Shown: piece by piece, positions 8,391 to 19,300 of the stretch
Layout: the number at the start of each line of letters is the position of its first letter
Position numbering within the stretch: the stretch's first letter is position 1
Virus record (IMG/VR): IMGVR_UViG_3300025132_000182
Coordinates: 1 to 31,040 of that record
DNA: 31,040 nucleotides
Source of the DNA: a virus
Reading direction: 5' to 3' (one strand)
Translations under genes and position numbers: made by a program
The notes under the pieces: generated by a model
What the model saw: only the letters and a program-made list of their open reading frames with translations
What the model was told of the DNA's origin: nothing
Databases searched by the model: none

Positions 8391-9319
8391 GCCGCATTAC
8401 TCGTGCCCGCATTGAGCCCGGCGACAGCCTGACGGCGACGGATCTCAACAACCGGTACTCCGACTACACGCAGACCAACCTCAACCTCGACAATGTGGCG
8501 GACGGATCGATTGACTCGCAGCAGTTGCCGTCCGGCTCAGTGTTGAAGGCTGTGCAACAGACTGAGCTGGGGACTGGCGATGTGCAGCACACGTCTGACC
8601 AAACCATCACGCGCAAAACCAGCGGCAGTGCTGCAGCTACAGTCGTAGCCCCTGCGGCAGGGTTTGCGCTCAACGGCACATCGGGGTTCACACTTGCAAC
8701 CAACGACGTGCTGCGGGTGTACATCACATACCAGTGCCGGAGCCTGCTCAACAGCCTGGACCCCAACGCAACCGGCGCGGTTGGTTTGGGTACGTTGACG
8801 TTTCAAGAACGGTTCTCCACAGGACCAGGCACCACCGTCTGTAACCTCGGTGCGATGGCTTGGATGTTTCAGCTGAAGTGGGACATCACCAGCAGCTCAC
8901 TCGGCGCGTTCGCGAACTTGCCCAACCAGGGCAGCATGTTGAGTGTTTGGAGTTCATCGGGAGGGTCGACCTCCAAGTACGGTGACGCGGTGACCAACCT
9001 CGACGGCACAGCTTTCATTCCTGCGTGGTGGTCTGGTGGTATGTACTGGCAGAATGGCAGGCACGACCAAGCTGTAGGAGATGGTTTCGGTGTGCAGAAC
9101 ACAGGCTGGCGCACGGTGACATTGACCTGGGTGTACCAAAACACTGGCTCTCCAGTCACTGTGTACGGCTTGCAGACCGTCGCCCACGGACTGTTCCACC
9201 CGTACAACCACGGCGGCGACAACGGCATTGTGCTCGACACGGCCACGTATGCAAGCGGCAACCCGACGCTGCAGGTCGGCATTGGCAACGCAGTTGTCAT
9301 GCACATGCGGGGTGCGTGA
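8387..9319 (+). CDS. Tail protein B of a three-gene beta-rich series
   Basis: A 310-residue protein. The N terminus has ARIEPGDSLTATDLNNRYSD followed by LDNVADGSIDSQQLPSGSV, a pattern often seen at the start of phage neck and tail-fibre proteins. From about residue 75 it is Gly/Thr/Val-rich and strand-forming, with FALNGTSGFTLATNDVLRVY and a C-terminal AHGLFHPYNHGGDNGIVLD. No enzymatic motif was seen. The ATGA overlap before it and the one-base TGATG overlap after it show co-translation with its neighbours. A host-recognition or tail-fibre role is likely but unproven. Confidence 0.6.
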   Translation: MSRITRARIEPGDSLTATDLNNRYSDYTQTNLNLDNVADGSIDSQQLPSGSVLKAVQQTELGTGDVQHTSDQTITRKTSGSAAATVVAPAAGFALNGTSGFTLATNDVLRVYITYQCRSLLNSLDPNATGAVGLGTLTFQERFSTGPGTTVCNLGAMAWMFQLKWDITSSSLGAFANLPNQGSMLSVWSSSGGSTSKYGDAVTNLDGTAFIPAWWSGGMYWQNGRHDQAVGDGFGVQNTGWRTVTLTWVYQNTGSPVTVYGLQTVAHGLFHPYNHGGDNGIVLDTATYASGNPTLQVGIGNAVVMHMRGA

Positions 9320-10065
9320 TGGCGTTCAGCCCAACCTCGTTCCCGGCGAGCAGTCCGTTGCTGGCAGCAACCATGCAGGAGAACGACGACAAGTTGCGCA
9401 AGTACCTGCACGAGGGGATTGTGTCTGGCGACCTGCAGTCCGGTTCAGCGTGGGTAGACACCAAGCATGTGCAGCCTCCTCGGATCGATCCAATCCGCAA
9501 CGTGCAGCACGGAGTCACAGGTCACTTGGGTGGCAGGGTCTACAAGCCCGGTGAGTGGTTCACAATGACTGGCGCTCACTTCACACGCAACGGGCGCAGC
9601 TCGACCAACCCGGCGTGGTCTGAGGTTCCAGGCACGGCGATCACGATCAACCTGCGCGGCGCCAGCAAGGCTGTGTTTCACTACCACCTGACGGCGTTTG
9701 TTTGTCCCGACAAGACCACGTACACCGGGTTGGCTGACTCCTTGAAGCGCGTGTACTTCGCTCCGTATTTTCGCCGCGCGGCAACCCCCATGAAGGACAG
9801 CTATGTCCACGCAGCAGGGGCGCTGGAAGTGCGCAACAACATCGGTGACGGGTCAACAAATCGCAGCGGGTTCTCGGCCAACCGAGGCGGGCCAGCAGGG
9901 TCGTACAACTGCTCAGGGTACGGTCAACGAACCGGTGCATACTATGTGTCCATGGATTCACTGTTCACTGACAACAACGAAGTTCACCTGGGGCTGGCGC
10001 ACTGGTCCCTCGCACAAGTGGGCTTGGTTACGAGTTGGGCTGTGTGCGTCGAAGCGTACTATTAA
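9319..10065 (+). CDS. Tail protein C of a three-gene beta-rich series
   Basis: The start is placed at ATG 9319, which overlaps the preceding stop; the frame is open far upstream but inside the previous gene. The product is 248 residues. It begins MAFSPTSFPASSPLLAATMQ, followed by ENDDKLRKYLHEGIVSGDL and WVDTKHVQPPRIDP, again the helical N-terminal pattern of the series. The remainder is rich in Tyr, Thr, Gly and His, and ends in Trp- and Tyr-containing strands (LGLAHWSLAQVGLVTSWAVC). The stop codon lies within the strong ribosome binding site (TAAGGAGG) of the next gene. Tail fibre or tail-tip protein is the best guess. Confidence 0.6.
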   Translation: MAFSPTSFPASSPLLAATMQENDDKLRKYLHEGIVSGDLQSGSAWVDTKHVQPPRIDPIRNVQHGVTGHLGGRVYKPGEWFTMTGAHFTRNGRSSTNPAWSEVPGTAITINLRGASKAVFHYHLTAFVCPDKTTYTGLADSLKRVYFAPYFRRAATPMKDSYVHAAGALEVRNNIGDGSTNRSGFSANRGGPAGSYNCSGYGQRTGAYYVSMDSLFTDNNEVHLGLAHWSLAQVGLVTSWAVCVEAYY

Positions 10066-10074
10066 GGAGGCAGC

Positions 10075-10764
10075 ATGACTGGTCTTGGATCTTTGGCTGC
10101 AGCAGGTATCGGTGCAGCTGCATCGGGAGTCGCGGGGGGCTTGTCGACAGCAATCGGCGGCACTGCTGAGTTTGACCGCAACGACCGCAAGCGTCTCGAA
10201 GACCTGGAGCGCCTGCGTCGGGCAGGCCAGCTTGGCCTCAGTGGGATTGAAAAGCAACGCATCGAGTCGCAACAAGCTGCAGCTCGGGGCGGAATGCTGC
10301 GCACACAACAGCAGCAACAGGCTGCTGCAAACCAGGCGCTTGCAAACCAGCAAGCCTTGTCGGGTCGCGAGATCTTTCTGAGTGCCATGGCGGGTCAGGA
10401 GGCCGAGGCCCAGTTGCGCGGACAGCAGGCGCAGGCGATGGCGCAACAGGACATGCAAGCGCGTCAGTTGCAGATGCAGCAGATCCAAAACCTGCAGGAA
10501 GCTCGGCGCGCCCGCAAGGCAGCTGTGCGCGCGGGGCTGACACAAGCGTTGACAGCCGGTGTGCTCGGCGCCACAAGCAAGGTTGCCGGGGAACGCTACG
10601 ACCAAAAGGTCGCGCAAGATGACCGTGAGAAGCTTCGCCTCAACAAAGGCAACCTCATGATGGCTGAAGCTGCAGAGGAATCACGAGCGGCCAAGGAAAG
10701 GTTCGCTAAACAAAAGCTTCAGCTTATTCCAGGATCCGGTATCGTGTACGGAGGTGTTCAATGA
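10075..10764 (+). CDS. Small internal virion (ejection) protein
   Basis: A 229-residue protein, likely the smallest of three ejection proteins that leave the head before DNA and help build a conduit across the host envelope. The first 30 residues are a Gly/Ala-rich hydrophobic segment (SLAAAGIGAAASGVAGGLST) that could insert in a membrane. Residues about 35-200 are a long Gln/Ala/Arg-rich helix with coiled-coil character (QQQQQAAANQALANQQAL). T7 gp14, the comparable protein, has 196 residues and a similar composition. AAGGAGG at 10064-10070 is a strong ribosome binding site. ATGA overlap couples it to the next ejection-protein gene. Assignment is by composition and order; no catalytic motif was seen. 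Confidence 0.7.
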   Translation: MTGLGSLAAAGIGAAASGVAGGLSTAIGGTAEFDRNDRKRLEDLERLRRAGQLGLSGIEKQRIESQQAAARGGMLRTQQQQQAAANQALANQQALSGREIFLSAMAGQEAEAQLRGQQAQAMAQQDMQARQLQMQQIQNLQEARRARKAAVRAGLTQALTAGVLGATSKVAGERYDQKVAQDDREKLRLNKGNLMMAEAAEESRAAKERFAKQKLQLIPGSGIVYGGVQ

Positions 10765-13391
10765 CACCCAACCAAACAACAACAACGTCGACCCCCCGCT
10801 CTGCTCCTGCAGCCTCCACCGGACTGGGGGGCTCTACCGTCGGGCAGGAGCTTGGCAACAAGTATTACCGGGGCAGGTTCTACAACGGAGCGTTGGCAGC
10901 AGCGACTGTTGCGGCAGAATCCAACCCCGGTGTTCCACGGCTGGAGGCGATGCAGTCAGCGCTCGCTGCAATAGAGGCCGAGGCAGCAACCCGTCGTGCA
11001 GCGCTTGCAAAGCAGCAGGACGCAGCGGCCCAGTTGCGCGCCAGCAAGAAAGTGCTCCTGTCTCGTGCGGCATCGGGCAGGGGCGGCGGCAACTTGTTGA
11101 TGGATCTCCTGAAGCTGGAGGCACAGCTCATCGAAAGCCAGGCCACTGAGGTCGAGACGCGCGTAGCAGAGATGGACGACACAAGCAGGAGAGAGTTGGC
11201 CAGCTCGTTCGGTTCGGTCGGGACTCTTTCCGCCTCGGAAAGGCAAGCCGCCTCCGCCATCGCTGGCTCTATACGGGCGGGCGAGTTGGCTGAGATGAAC
11301 CCTGATCAACTTCAAGCGTTCCTTGCGGAAACGGCAGGTGGGGCACTGCTGGCAGCGCGGGCAGCCGATTCCGGCGACGCAACATCGCAAACGCAGCGGT
11401 TGTCGAAAGCGGCAGCAATGGCAGAAGTGTTGCGTGATCAGAACATTGACGAAGATGTGGCAGCACAATCCATCGCTACCGTGTTCGGCCTGTCAGGAGC
11501 CACCGACGGCATAGGGCTGTTGGCCCTTACATCGCAGGGTCGCGCGTCAGTCAAGGACGCAATGCGCAGGGACTCCCTGTCTGAGTTGAGGTCTGCAGAG
11601 CCGTATGTGGCTGCCAACAAGCGGCTGTTGGATGAGGTGACAGCTCTACGGAAGGCCGCGACTAAAGCTGGTCCGAGTAGGTCGCAGGTGTTTGCTCGGG
11701 CAGAGTTGCAGAAGATGCAGAAGAACGAGCTGACGCCCGACCAGAAAATCATACTGCAGGACTACCTGGCCGACCTGCGCGACAACGGAGTGGTTGACGA
11801 CGAGGAGCTCAAAGCAAAAGGGCAAGAGCTGTACAACCACGCCCGCAAGTACAAGCTGTACGACCCTGCTGACGCGTACTTGTTCGACCCTGCTGAGATC
11901 CAAAAGGTTGAGCGGATTGCGCGAGACCGCGAGAAAATGCTGGAGCAGCAAGGCGAGGTACTCAGCCGTGCCGAGCGCACTGGACTGGAAGTCCAGCGAG
12001 ATACTGCCCGCGAGTTCATCCGTACAGTGACTGCAGCTGAAGGGCTGGAGCAGCCCATCGATCCATCCATGGCGTCGAACTACTACGAGCAGCGGGTGCT
12101 CGGCGGCGCAATGGATATCCTGTCGAAGGAAGGCAAGTCCGTGTACGACAAGGGCAACCCGCTGGACCGCGACCGCCGCTTGGGTGGGACCGGCAGGTTG
12201 AAGCAACGCCCGCACCGTGTAGCGCTGCGGCTGTTCAACCAGGACAGCGGCCAGGCGAACTTCGCTGCCAACGTGCAGACCATTCGCGACTCGATGAAAG
12301 ACCCCGAGCAGCGCCGCCTCGCGGAGGCGTACCTCGTCGCCATGTACATGCAAAGCAACGCAGAAAGAGAAGGAACCGGAGACGCCGGTACTGACACACA
12401 ACTGCCGGGACAGTTGCAGAAGCGGGCAGACGCGGCTGCGGCAGAGCGGGAGAAAGACGTAGTTGAGTTCACAGGGCAACAGTTGGGCGGAGCGTCAAGC
12501 GGCCTCGGGGCAGGCAACACGGAGGTTGCTCCAATGGTTGACGCTGCTGCTGCGCCCCCACCTGTTGCGCCTGCTGCTGCACCCGCTGCTGCACCTGCTG
12601 CTGCACCTGCTGTTGCTGCTGCGCCCCCACCTGCTGCTGTACCAGTAGATGTCGGCGGCCCGTCCGACGGAATAGACCCTGTGACCGGGATGCCTGTGTA
12701 TGCTGGCGGAGTGCCAGTAAGTTCCCCCTTGATCAACGCCCTCTACGGTTCCTCACCAGTGGCGGACCCCGCCTACCAGACCGAGGCGGAACGTCAGGCG
12801 TTGATACAAGGCGGCGGAACGATTGCCGACCAAGCGCGACGGCAACGAAACCGAGACGCCGACTCCCGCACCCAGGTCCAGTTGTTTCTGGACAGCATTG
12901 GAGTGCAGCCTGGTGGCACTCATTCTGGTTCAAGGCAAACCAAGAAAGTTGTCCCCGTGTTTCCGCAAACAACAGGGCACACCAGCCAGCAGATCGGCAC
13001 AAGTACACGGACAAGCCCGCAGCAAGCGGTCTTTGACCTCGACCAGTACGCAACCAGTGATCAACCAACCGCAACGCAGGTAGACCCTCGCGGGCTTGGG
13101 ACTATTAGGTCAACACGACCAGTATTTGGAGAAAGCCCACAGCAAGCAGTCATCAACCTCGACCGGTTTGCAACCAGCGACGTAGCAACACAGGTAGACC
13201 CTGGCCCATACGGGACCATCAAGGCATCTCCAAGGGAAGCCATACAGGTAGACCCTGGCCCATACGGGACCTTTAGGGCGCCGCTGTCCTTTACTCCTCA
13301 AACCCTCACCCTTGCGCAGCAGTTGCTACTCAGTAAGTTTGCTGAGTTTGATGAGAGTGAGGATGTGGATGAGGATCTGGTCAACCCATGA
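10761..13391 (+). CDS. Middle internal virion (ejection) protein with repeats
   Basis: An 876-residue protein between the small and giant ejection proteins, in the position of T7 gp15 (747 residues). Residues 1-560 are mostly helical, rich in Ala, Gln, Glu and Arg. About residues 585-625 form a Pro/Ala low-complexity hinge containing three PAAA units. The C-terminal part (about 752-837) holds internal repeats: the phrase SPQQAV(F/I) plus (N/D)LD(Q/R)(Y/F)ATSD occurs twice 40 residues apart, and QVDPGPYGT occurs twice 18 residues apart with a degenerate third copy. It ends with an acidic tail (FDESEDVDEDLVNP). GGAGGTG lies just before the start, and ATGA overlaps both neighbours. The ejection role is inferred. 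Confidence 0.7.
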   Translation: MTPNQTTTTSTPRSAPAASTGLGGSTVGQELGNKYYRGRFYNGALAAATVAAESNPGVPRLEAMQSALAAIEAEAATRRAALAKQQDAAAQLRASKKVLLSRAASGRGGGNLLMDLLKLEAQLIESQATEVETRVAEMDDTSRRELASSFGSVGTLSASERQAASAIAGSIRAGELAEMNPDQLQAFLAETAGGALLAARAADSGDATSQTQRLSKAAAMAEVLRDQNIDEDVAAQSIATVFGLSGATDGIGLLALTSQGRASVKDAMRRDSLSELRSAEPYVAANKRLLDEVTALRKAATKAGPSRSQVFARAELQKMQKNELTPDQKIILQDYLADLRDNGVVDDEELKAKGQELYNHARKYKLYDPADAYLFDPAEIQKVERIARDREKMLEQQGEVLSRAERTGLEVQRDTAREFIRTVTAAEGLEQPIDPSMASNYYEQRVLGGAMDILSKEGKSVYDKGNPLDRDRRLGGTGRLKQRPHRVALRLFNQDSGQANFAANVQTIRDSMKDPEQRRLAEAYLVAMYMQSNAEREGTGDAGTDTQLPGQLQKRADAAAAEREKDVVEFTGQQLGGASSGLGAGNTEVAPMVDAAAAPPPVAPAAAPAAAPAAAPAVAAAPPPAAVPVDVGGPSDGIDPVTGMPVYAGGVPVSSPLINALYGSSPVADPAYQTEAERQALIQGGGTIADQARRQRNRDADSRTQVQLFLDSIGVQPGGTHSGSRQTKKVVPVFPQTTGHTSQQIGTSTRTSPQQAVFDLDQYATSDQPTATQVDPRGLGTIRSTRPVFGESPQQAVINLDRFATSDVATQVDPGPYGTIKASPREAIQVDPGPYGTFRAPLSFTPQTLTLAQQLLLSKFAEFDESEDVDEDLVNP
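12570..12605 (+). repeat. Three 12-bp tandem units coding Pro-Ala-Ala-Ala
   Basis: Three consecutive in-frame 12-bp units, CCTGCTGCTGCA with a single C/T change in one copy, encode PAAA three times within the hinge of the 876-residue protein. Similar but degenerate codons continue on both sides. Slipped-strand length change is plausible here and would keep the frame. Confidence 0.8.
13190..13271 (+). repeat. 28-bp direct repeat, period 54 bp, inside ejection-protein gene
   Basis: The 28 bases at 13190-13217 recur exactly at 13244-13271. Both encode QVDPGPYGT in frame. The identity at third-codon positions points to recent duplication or conversion rather than old protein repetition. A looser 40-residue repeat precedes it, with copies near 13015 and 13135. 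Confidence 0.85.
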
Positions 13392-16300
13392 GCGTCACAG
13401 AACTGCCGGACTACCTGACCCCAGAAACGCTGCGCGCAGTTCAACAGGAGAATGTGCGTGAGGCGGAGTTGCGTGAGCTGGCGTTGTTCCGACTGCAGTC
13501 TGGTGTCGAGCCGCTGGGCGAGTACATCACGAGCATTGAGCGGACGCCTACCCCTGCAGAGGAAGTGCCTGTTGAGGCAATCGAGCCTGCGCCTGAGGTA
13601 GACCTCGATCCGCTCGCCCGCCCGCCCTTGCAGTTGACAACGGGCCAGGTCGAAAGCGTGGCGATGAAGCTGCAGAAGAGTGAGACAAAGAAGCAGCTGA
13701 CTGCACGCATGCTCGACACGCAGCTGATGGATCAACGTCGCAAGGAGAAGTTGTCGCAGCTGCGCAACAACGACATCACCATCGAGGGCGATGTGGTGGG
13801 CGACTTCATGAAGTCGAACATCGTGCTCGGCATGGACGGCGGGTACATCCGTGACCCTGAGACTGGTGAAGTACGGAAGGGCACAACGCCTGAGTTGTTC
13901 GTGAACATGCTTGGGTCGCAAACGCTGTACGAGGGGGAGCAGCAGAAGCGCAGGGTTGACGAGCTGCGGGTGCAGCGTGCTGAAAAGTTCGCACGCCTCA
14001 TGTCCGAAGGTAAAACGGAAGAAGAAGCCGACGAGGAGTTGGACTCATTCTTCGACGGAGAGCTGACCAAGTTCGCTACGAGGGGCATTGTCGAAACCCG
14101 CTTGCAGGAATCCATGCGGGCTCTCGGCATTACTGAGGCAGCTGTCGGTGAGATCGTGTTCGACCACATGCCTTTGTTCTACGAGATCGACGAGAACGGG
14201 GAGCCCCAAGATCCTGACAGCCTCGTGGATAATGTCGCACACTTCTACGACCGGCGCCGGCAGGACTTTATCGACGCAACAGGTATGTCCAGGGAAGCGG
14301 TCAACAGCATCACCCGCACAGCAATGCTGCCCCTGTTTGGGCCGCAAGCCTACCTGCTGCCCGCACCGTTTCAGGCAATCGATCGCGACACTCCTACGTC
14401 GCTCCCCGAGTCAGGCCTCCGGACTGCTGCACGGACCGGAGGCGCAATCAACGACATGCTCATGGCTGGAGCCAGGGGCCGCACACTGCAGGATGAACTG
14501 CTCAGTATCCCCGCGTATCGCGACTACCTGGGGGACTACCAAATGCTGTCCCTCATTCCGGCATTGATCTACGGTTCCCAGATTCCCATCCTGCCACCCT
14601 CTCCGCTCAAAGCGGTCGCGGGTGTAGCCAAGGTTGCAAAAGCTGGCGCACGGACAACGAAGGCAGCAGGCACGGTAGGTAAGTTTGTGGACCAAGCGGC
14701 AGATGCCGTGCTGGTGGGAGTCGACAAGGTAGCAGACGCCCAGAAGCTGGCCAGTCCAGCACGGTGGGCGGGTGCGTACAGCGCCCATCGCGAACTGTCG
14801 CAGCTCGTTGACGACGCTGGGGGCCTGAACCAGAAAATGCCAACCATGGTGGACATGGTTCTGGACCGGGGTGACCCGGCAGCAAAAGTTGCGGCAGTCT
14901 TCGACGATGAGTTGTCCACACCGTTCAAGGTGCGGGCGCGCCTGGTCGACGACGAAGGTGTGTTGACCAACGCTGAACTGCAAGCGCTGCTGGAGGGATC
15001 GCACAGCGGTCGTCACATCCTGCGGCGTGTGCAAGCTGAAGACGTCGGTGAGCTGGATGAACTGTCCAGGCTGCGGGGGGTGCTGTCGCAGGGAGACCAA
15101 GAGGTCACAGCTGCAACCCGTGCCCTGTTTACGAAAGCCATCGACGAGTGGAACGTTGGGCTGGAAACGTCGACCCTGCGGTCCCGCCTGGCGAAGGTCG
15201 CAGAAGACATTGCGCGCAACAACATCACCGACCCGACGAAGCAGGCCGCGCTGTACGCAGATGCTACACGCGAAGTCATGCAGTCTGTTGTTCGCGGCGG
15301 GGCTGTGCCTGCAGGGTTTGCCGATGTCCTGAACGTCGCGCGTCGGACCAAGGACCCAAAGAAAATCGTGCGCGCTTTCGAAGACGCTGCTCGCCTTGCA
15401 GGGTCCGCACCCATCCGGTCGACGCAGAAGCGCATGGCCATGTACTTAGATCTTGCACGCACATCCTCTCGCGCCGGTTCCCGCGACGGACTGCGGGCGG
15501 TCAGCGCATTGGCCCCATTGTTCCGCCCTGCCACCGGAGTGTTGGCAGAGGCAGACGACGCCATCAAATACTCCTCGGCACTGTCGCGAGCGGGGCGCAG
15601 AATCTTTGCAGACGTGGTGCGCGGGCGCATGTCCAACAACATGGTGTTTGTCACCGAGCGGGCCATGATCCCCCGCAAGATGGTGACGCGCAACTTGATG
15701 AAGAAGGTCGGCACGATGGAGCGCCGGGTCTTCGAAGCAACAGCGAAGGGCGACGACGTATTCGAGCTGAAGACGGGTGACGCTGACAACCTGAAGAAGG
15801 TAGTCGAGAGCGTGGTGCCCCGCAGCGCAGACTTGCAGGACGTGTTCGCGGCACTGGACAAGGGCGAGTGGGACGCCACAATGCAGGCGTTCATTCACGA
15901 CGCTGTGCGTGAAGCACAGTACCGCAAGCTGCTGGGGGACAAGGCAATCCGCGAGGCGGTGTTTGAAAGCCGCGAGGTCCAGTTGGCCCGCCGACCTACC
16001 ATCTCCGGCACATCACTCCCGCGCGAAAACTTCACGCAAGCCTTCCTGTACCCAATCATGGACACGTTTGTTGCTACCCGTGGGGCCGCCATGCTGGCCG
16101 CTGAAGCGGCTGCACAGGCACTGCCTACATCGAGGCCCGCCGGGTGGCTTGTGGGCGCTGTGAAGCGAGCCAACGAGCGCTATGACCAGAAGGCAATGGC
16201 TCGTTGGTTCAAGCAGGACAGCCCTACAGCTCCAGCAGTTGTCGCAACAGCGAAGGCCAAGATCGCAAACATTGTGGGTACGGTGGGCAGCAGGCACCGC

Positions 16301-19300
16301 ACCGAGATGATGGAGCGTGTACGCGAAGCACGTGCAGCAGGCGCAGGTGCAGACGCAGAGGAAATCGCCAACACAAAAGCATCTCAACAACGGTGGAACC
16401 AGCTGCGTGAGGACGCAGTGAAGGGATTTCGTGAAGCAGTCCGGTTGGAGCGGGCGATGCATCAGGCCAACGCCGCAGGCAACGGCGGGTTCGAATCGTT
16501 CCGGCGCATACCGTCGGAGGCAGAAGTCGTCATGCAGGTGTTGTTCCGAAACGACGACCTCCGTGTTCTGAACCTCGGTGTTGTGCTGGAGTCAGTGCGC
16601 AGCATGGACGTAGACCGTCAGGCCCAGTTGATTGAAATGGCAGAAGAGTTGGTAGCGCAGGGCGCGTACCGCAAGCAGTGGCACGAACTGATGTCCCGGT
16701 TCTTCCTTGCTGACACCAGCATTGCGCGGTTGCTCGGGTTGACCGATGAAAACGACACGCTGGCAAAGGACCTCGGCCCGTTGGTAGAGCTGGCAATGTA
16801 CGAAAAGTCTGATGCCTTGCTGGCAATCCGCAAAGCGCAGGATGCAGCAAACGACTCGGCCATCGACGCAACAGCGCAAACAACCCTGGACCTGTTGATA
16901 GACCTGACGAAGGCGCCAATCCGTGTGCCCGACCAGGCGGGCGTAGCCAAGGTTGTGGAGGCAATCCGCTCCAACGAAAAGTTTGCCAATAGAGGTGCAG
17001 CTCGTGCGCGTGCCGTGCGCGCTACCCTGAAAGCAAAGCAGCTGCGCGTGTACGAGGACGCGATTGACGATGCAGTCTCGGCTTGGCAGCTGAGTGCTGA
17101 CACTACCCGGCGAGTTGGGCGTGTGTGGGAGGACTTGTTTCGTCGGAGCCCTGAGCTCCGTGTGGACCTTGTGCCTTCATCGCTGTCGCAAACCAAGTAC
17201 AGCCAAGCAGCGCAGATTGCGCGATACCAAGCCCCGGTGTCTGTTGTCATCAACGTGATCAGCGAACTGGTCAGCCAGCTGCGCATTGCAGGCGACCTGA
17301 CCGATGAGATGGAAGCAGCAGCCATAGAAGCCGTGCGGTATGCACGTCTGCCAGCTCTTGCAGAGGCCAGCGGCGCCCGTGTTCCACGTGCAACAAAGAG
17401 CCTGGAGGACGGTCGCGACATTGTTCTGCGCAATCCGCTGTTGGACCCGATTACCAACTGGGCGCAAACGCGCATGCGCAACCTCAGTCGCACTGAGATG
17501 CAGTCCATGGGGGAAAGTGCGGCCAACAGGATGGCCTCGACTGGCACACTGTACCCCGACTACCGGACTGTTGGCATAGTGGGGGCAGGCAAGGCAACCC
17601 ACACCAACACGGAAGCGTTGAACCAAGGTATTGCGCGGGTTGTAGACGCAGCAGAGGGAACGCGCGACCTGACGCCCATCAACAAGTTCATGTTCGACGC
17701 CATCCAGTTGTTGAAAAAAAACATGGTGCTGCCAGAGGGCTCAACTACAACACGTGCAGGGTACCTGACAACACGCCTCATAGACGCCAGCAAGGAGGGC
17801 ATCAACGAAGCGTTGGCCCCGTTCATCTTCGACCAAGTGCGGGGAGCCATGCGGCGCTGGGGCTTCACTGCGTTCGGGACGAAGGAGGCGGCAACACATA
17901 CGGTCCGCGTGTTGCGTGAGCTGCCGACTGGACAGATGTACTCGTGGCCGATGACTCCCGGTATGGATGAGGTTGGCCGCGCGCTGCATGAGATGGCAGT
18001 CAACGGCAAGCTGTTGAGCACGTTGGACAACCTGCACAAGCGCACGTTCCTGGAGACGGGTGGGTTGAAGGGGTACTCCGCCTTCGCCTTGCAGTCCATT
18101 CTGGACACGGGGGCGTACTTGAAGCAGTGTGCGTCCTACGGTCTGTTGTCGGCAGGCGTCTTCATGGTCACGGGTGTGCCGATACCTGGCGTACCCTTGT
18201 CCCGGTACATCGGACTGAACCTGCTGACAGCCCCGTTCATGATGATCGGTACGCTTGGGTTCTCGGGTGCGATGAAGGGTCTTAGCCAGGCGGCCAAGAT
18301 CGGGGCAGCTGAAGCGTTGCCCAAGGGTGCGCAGAGGTTGGCTGACCTTGCACCCAGCAGGTTCACTCAGGCCCTGGCAGACAAGACCCGCGCCCTCGTC
18401 AACACGGTGAAGCCTCGTGCTCCTGACGATGTGATGTTCGTCGACATGTACGGCAAGGCTTGGAGTGCTGCTGAGTTCGAAGACTTGTGCGGCGTGTACA
18501 ATGTGATGATGTCGCGCGGCGATGTCGACCAGGCTGCGGACTTGTTGGCGACACTGCGTCGGGACATGAATCCAGCTCGACGACGCAAGGGCGACAAGAT
18601 GCCCGAGCGCGCATTGAACATGGCGCTGGGTGCAGCTGACACGCTGATGAACCCGTCACTGACCTCGCTGGGTATGCAGTTCGCTACCTACACGGACGGC
18701 GTGTTCCGTCGCGGAGTGTTTGCTTCAGCCATTCGCGACGGCATGCAGCCACTGCAAGCTGCCGAGCTGGCCCGCGCTTCCGTGCTTGACTACGGCGCCA
18801 TCCCCGACGTCGTACGGCAAAGCGTGAACCGCTACCTGTTGTTTGCTTCGTTCCGCATGTCGAGCATGCGTGAGATCTTGATGGCCCTGACGCGCGCAGA
18901 TGACAGCTACCTGCGTGTCATACGGTCACAGATGACCTTGCACAAGAACGCAGGCTTGTGGGCGTTCGGCAACGACTACGACCGCGTGCGCCTGTACAGC
19001 ATGCCAGGTCCAAAGTTCGACGGGTTGGCAAGCGGCATCGGCGGTCCGCAGGATGTCATGTCCACAGGTATGGCAGACATCGTAGACCTCATGTTCTTCA
19101 TGGGCGAGGTTGCCGCCGGAGAGTCGCGCGACACTGGTGCCAGGATCACTGACGCTTTGATGGAGGAGCAGATTCAACCACTGCTGCAGGCAGCCATCGC
19201 GCAGATGCAGAACAAGAACCCGTCGCGCAAGGGGCGCATGGTGCCCGACACCTCGGTTGTGTACTGGATGAACAACGGCAACTGGCAGTGGGCGCAGGAC

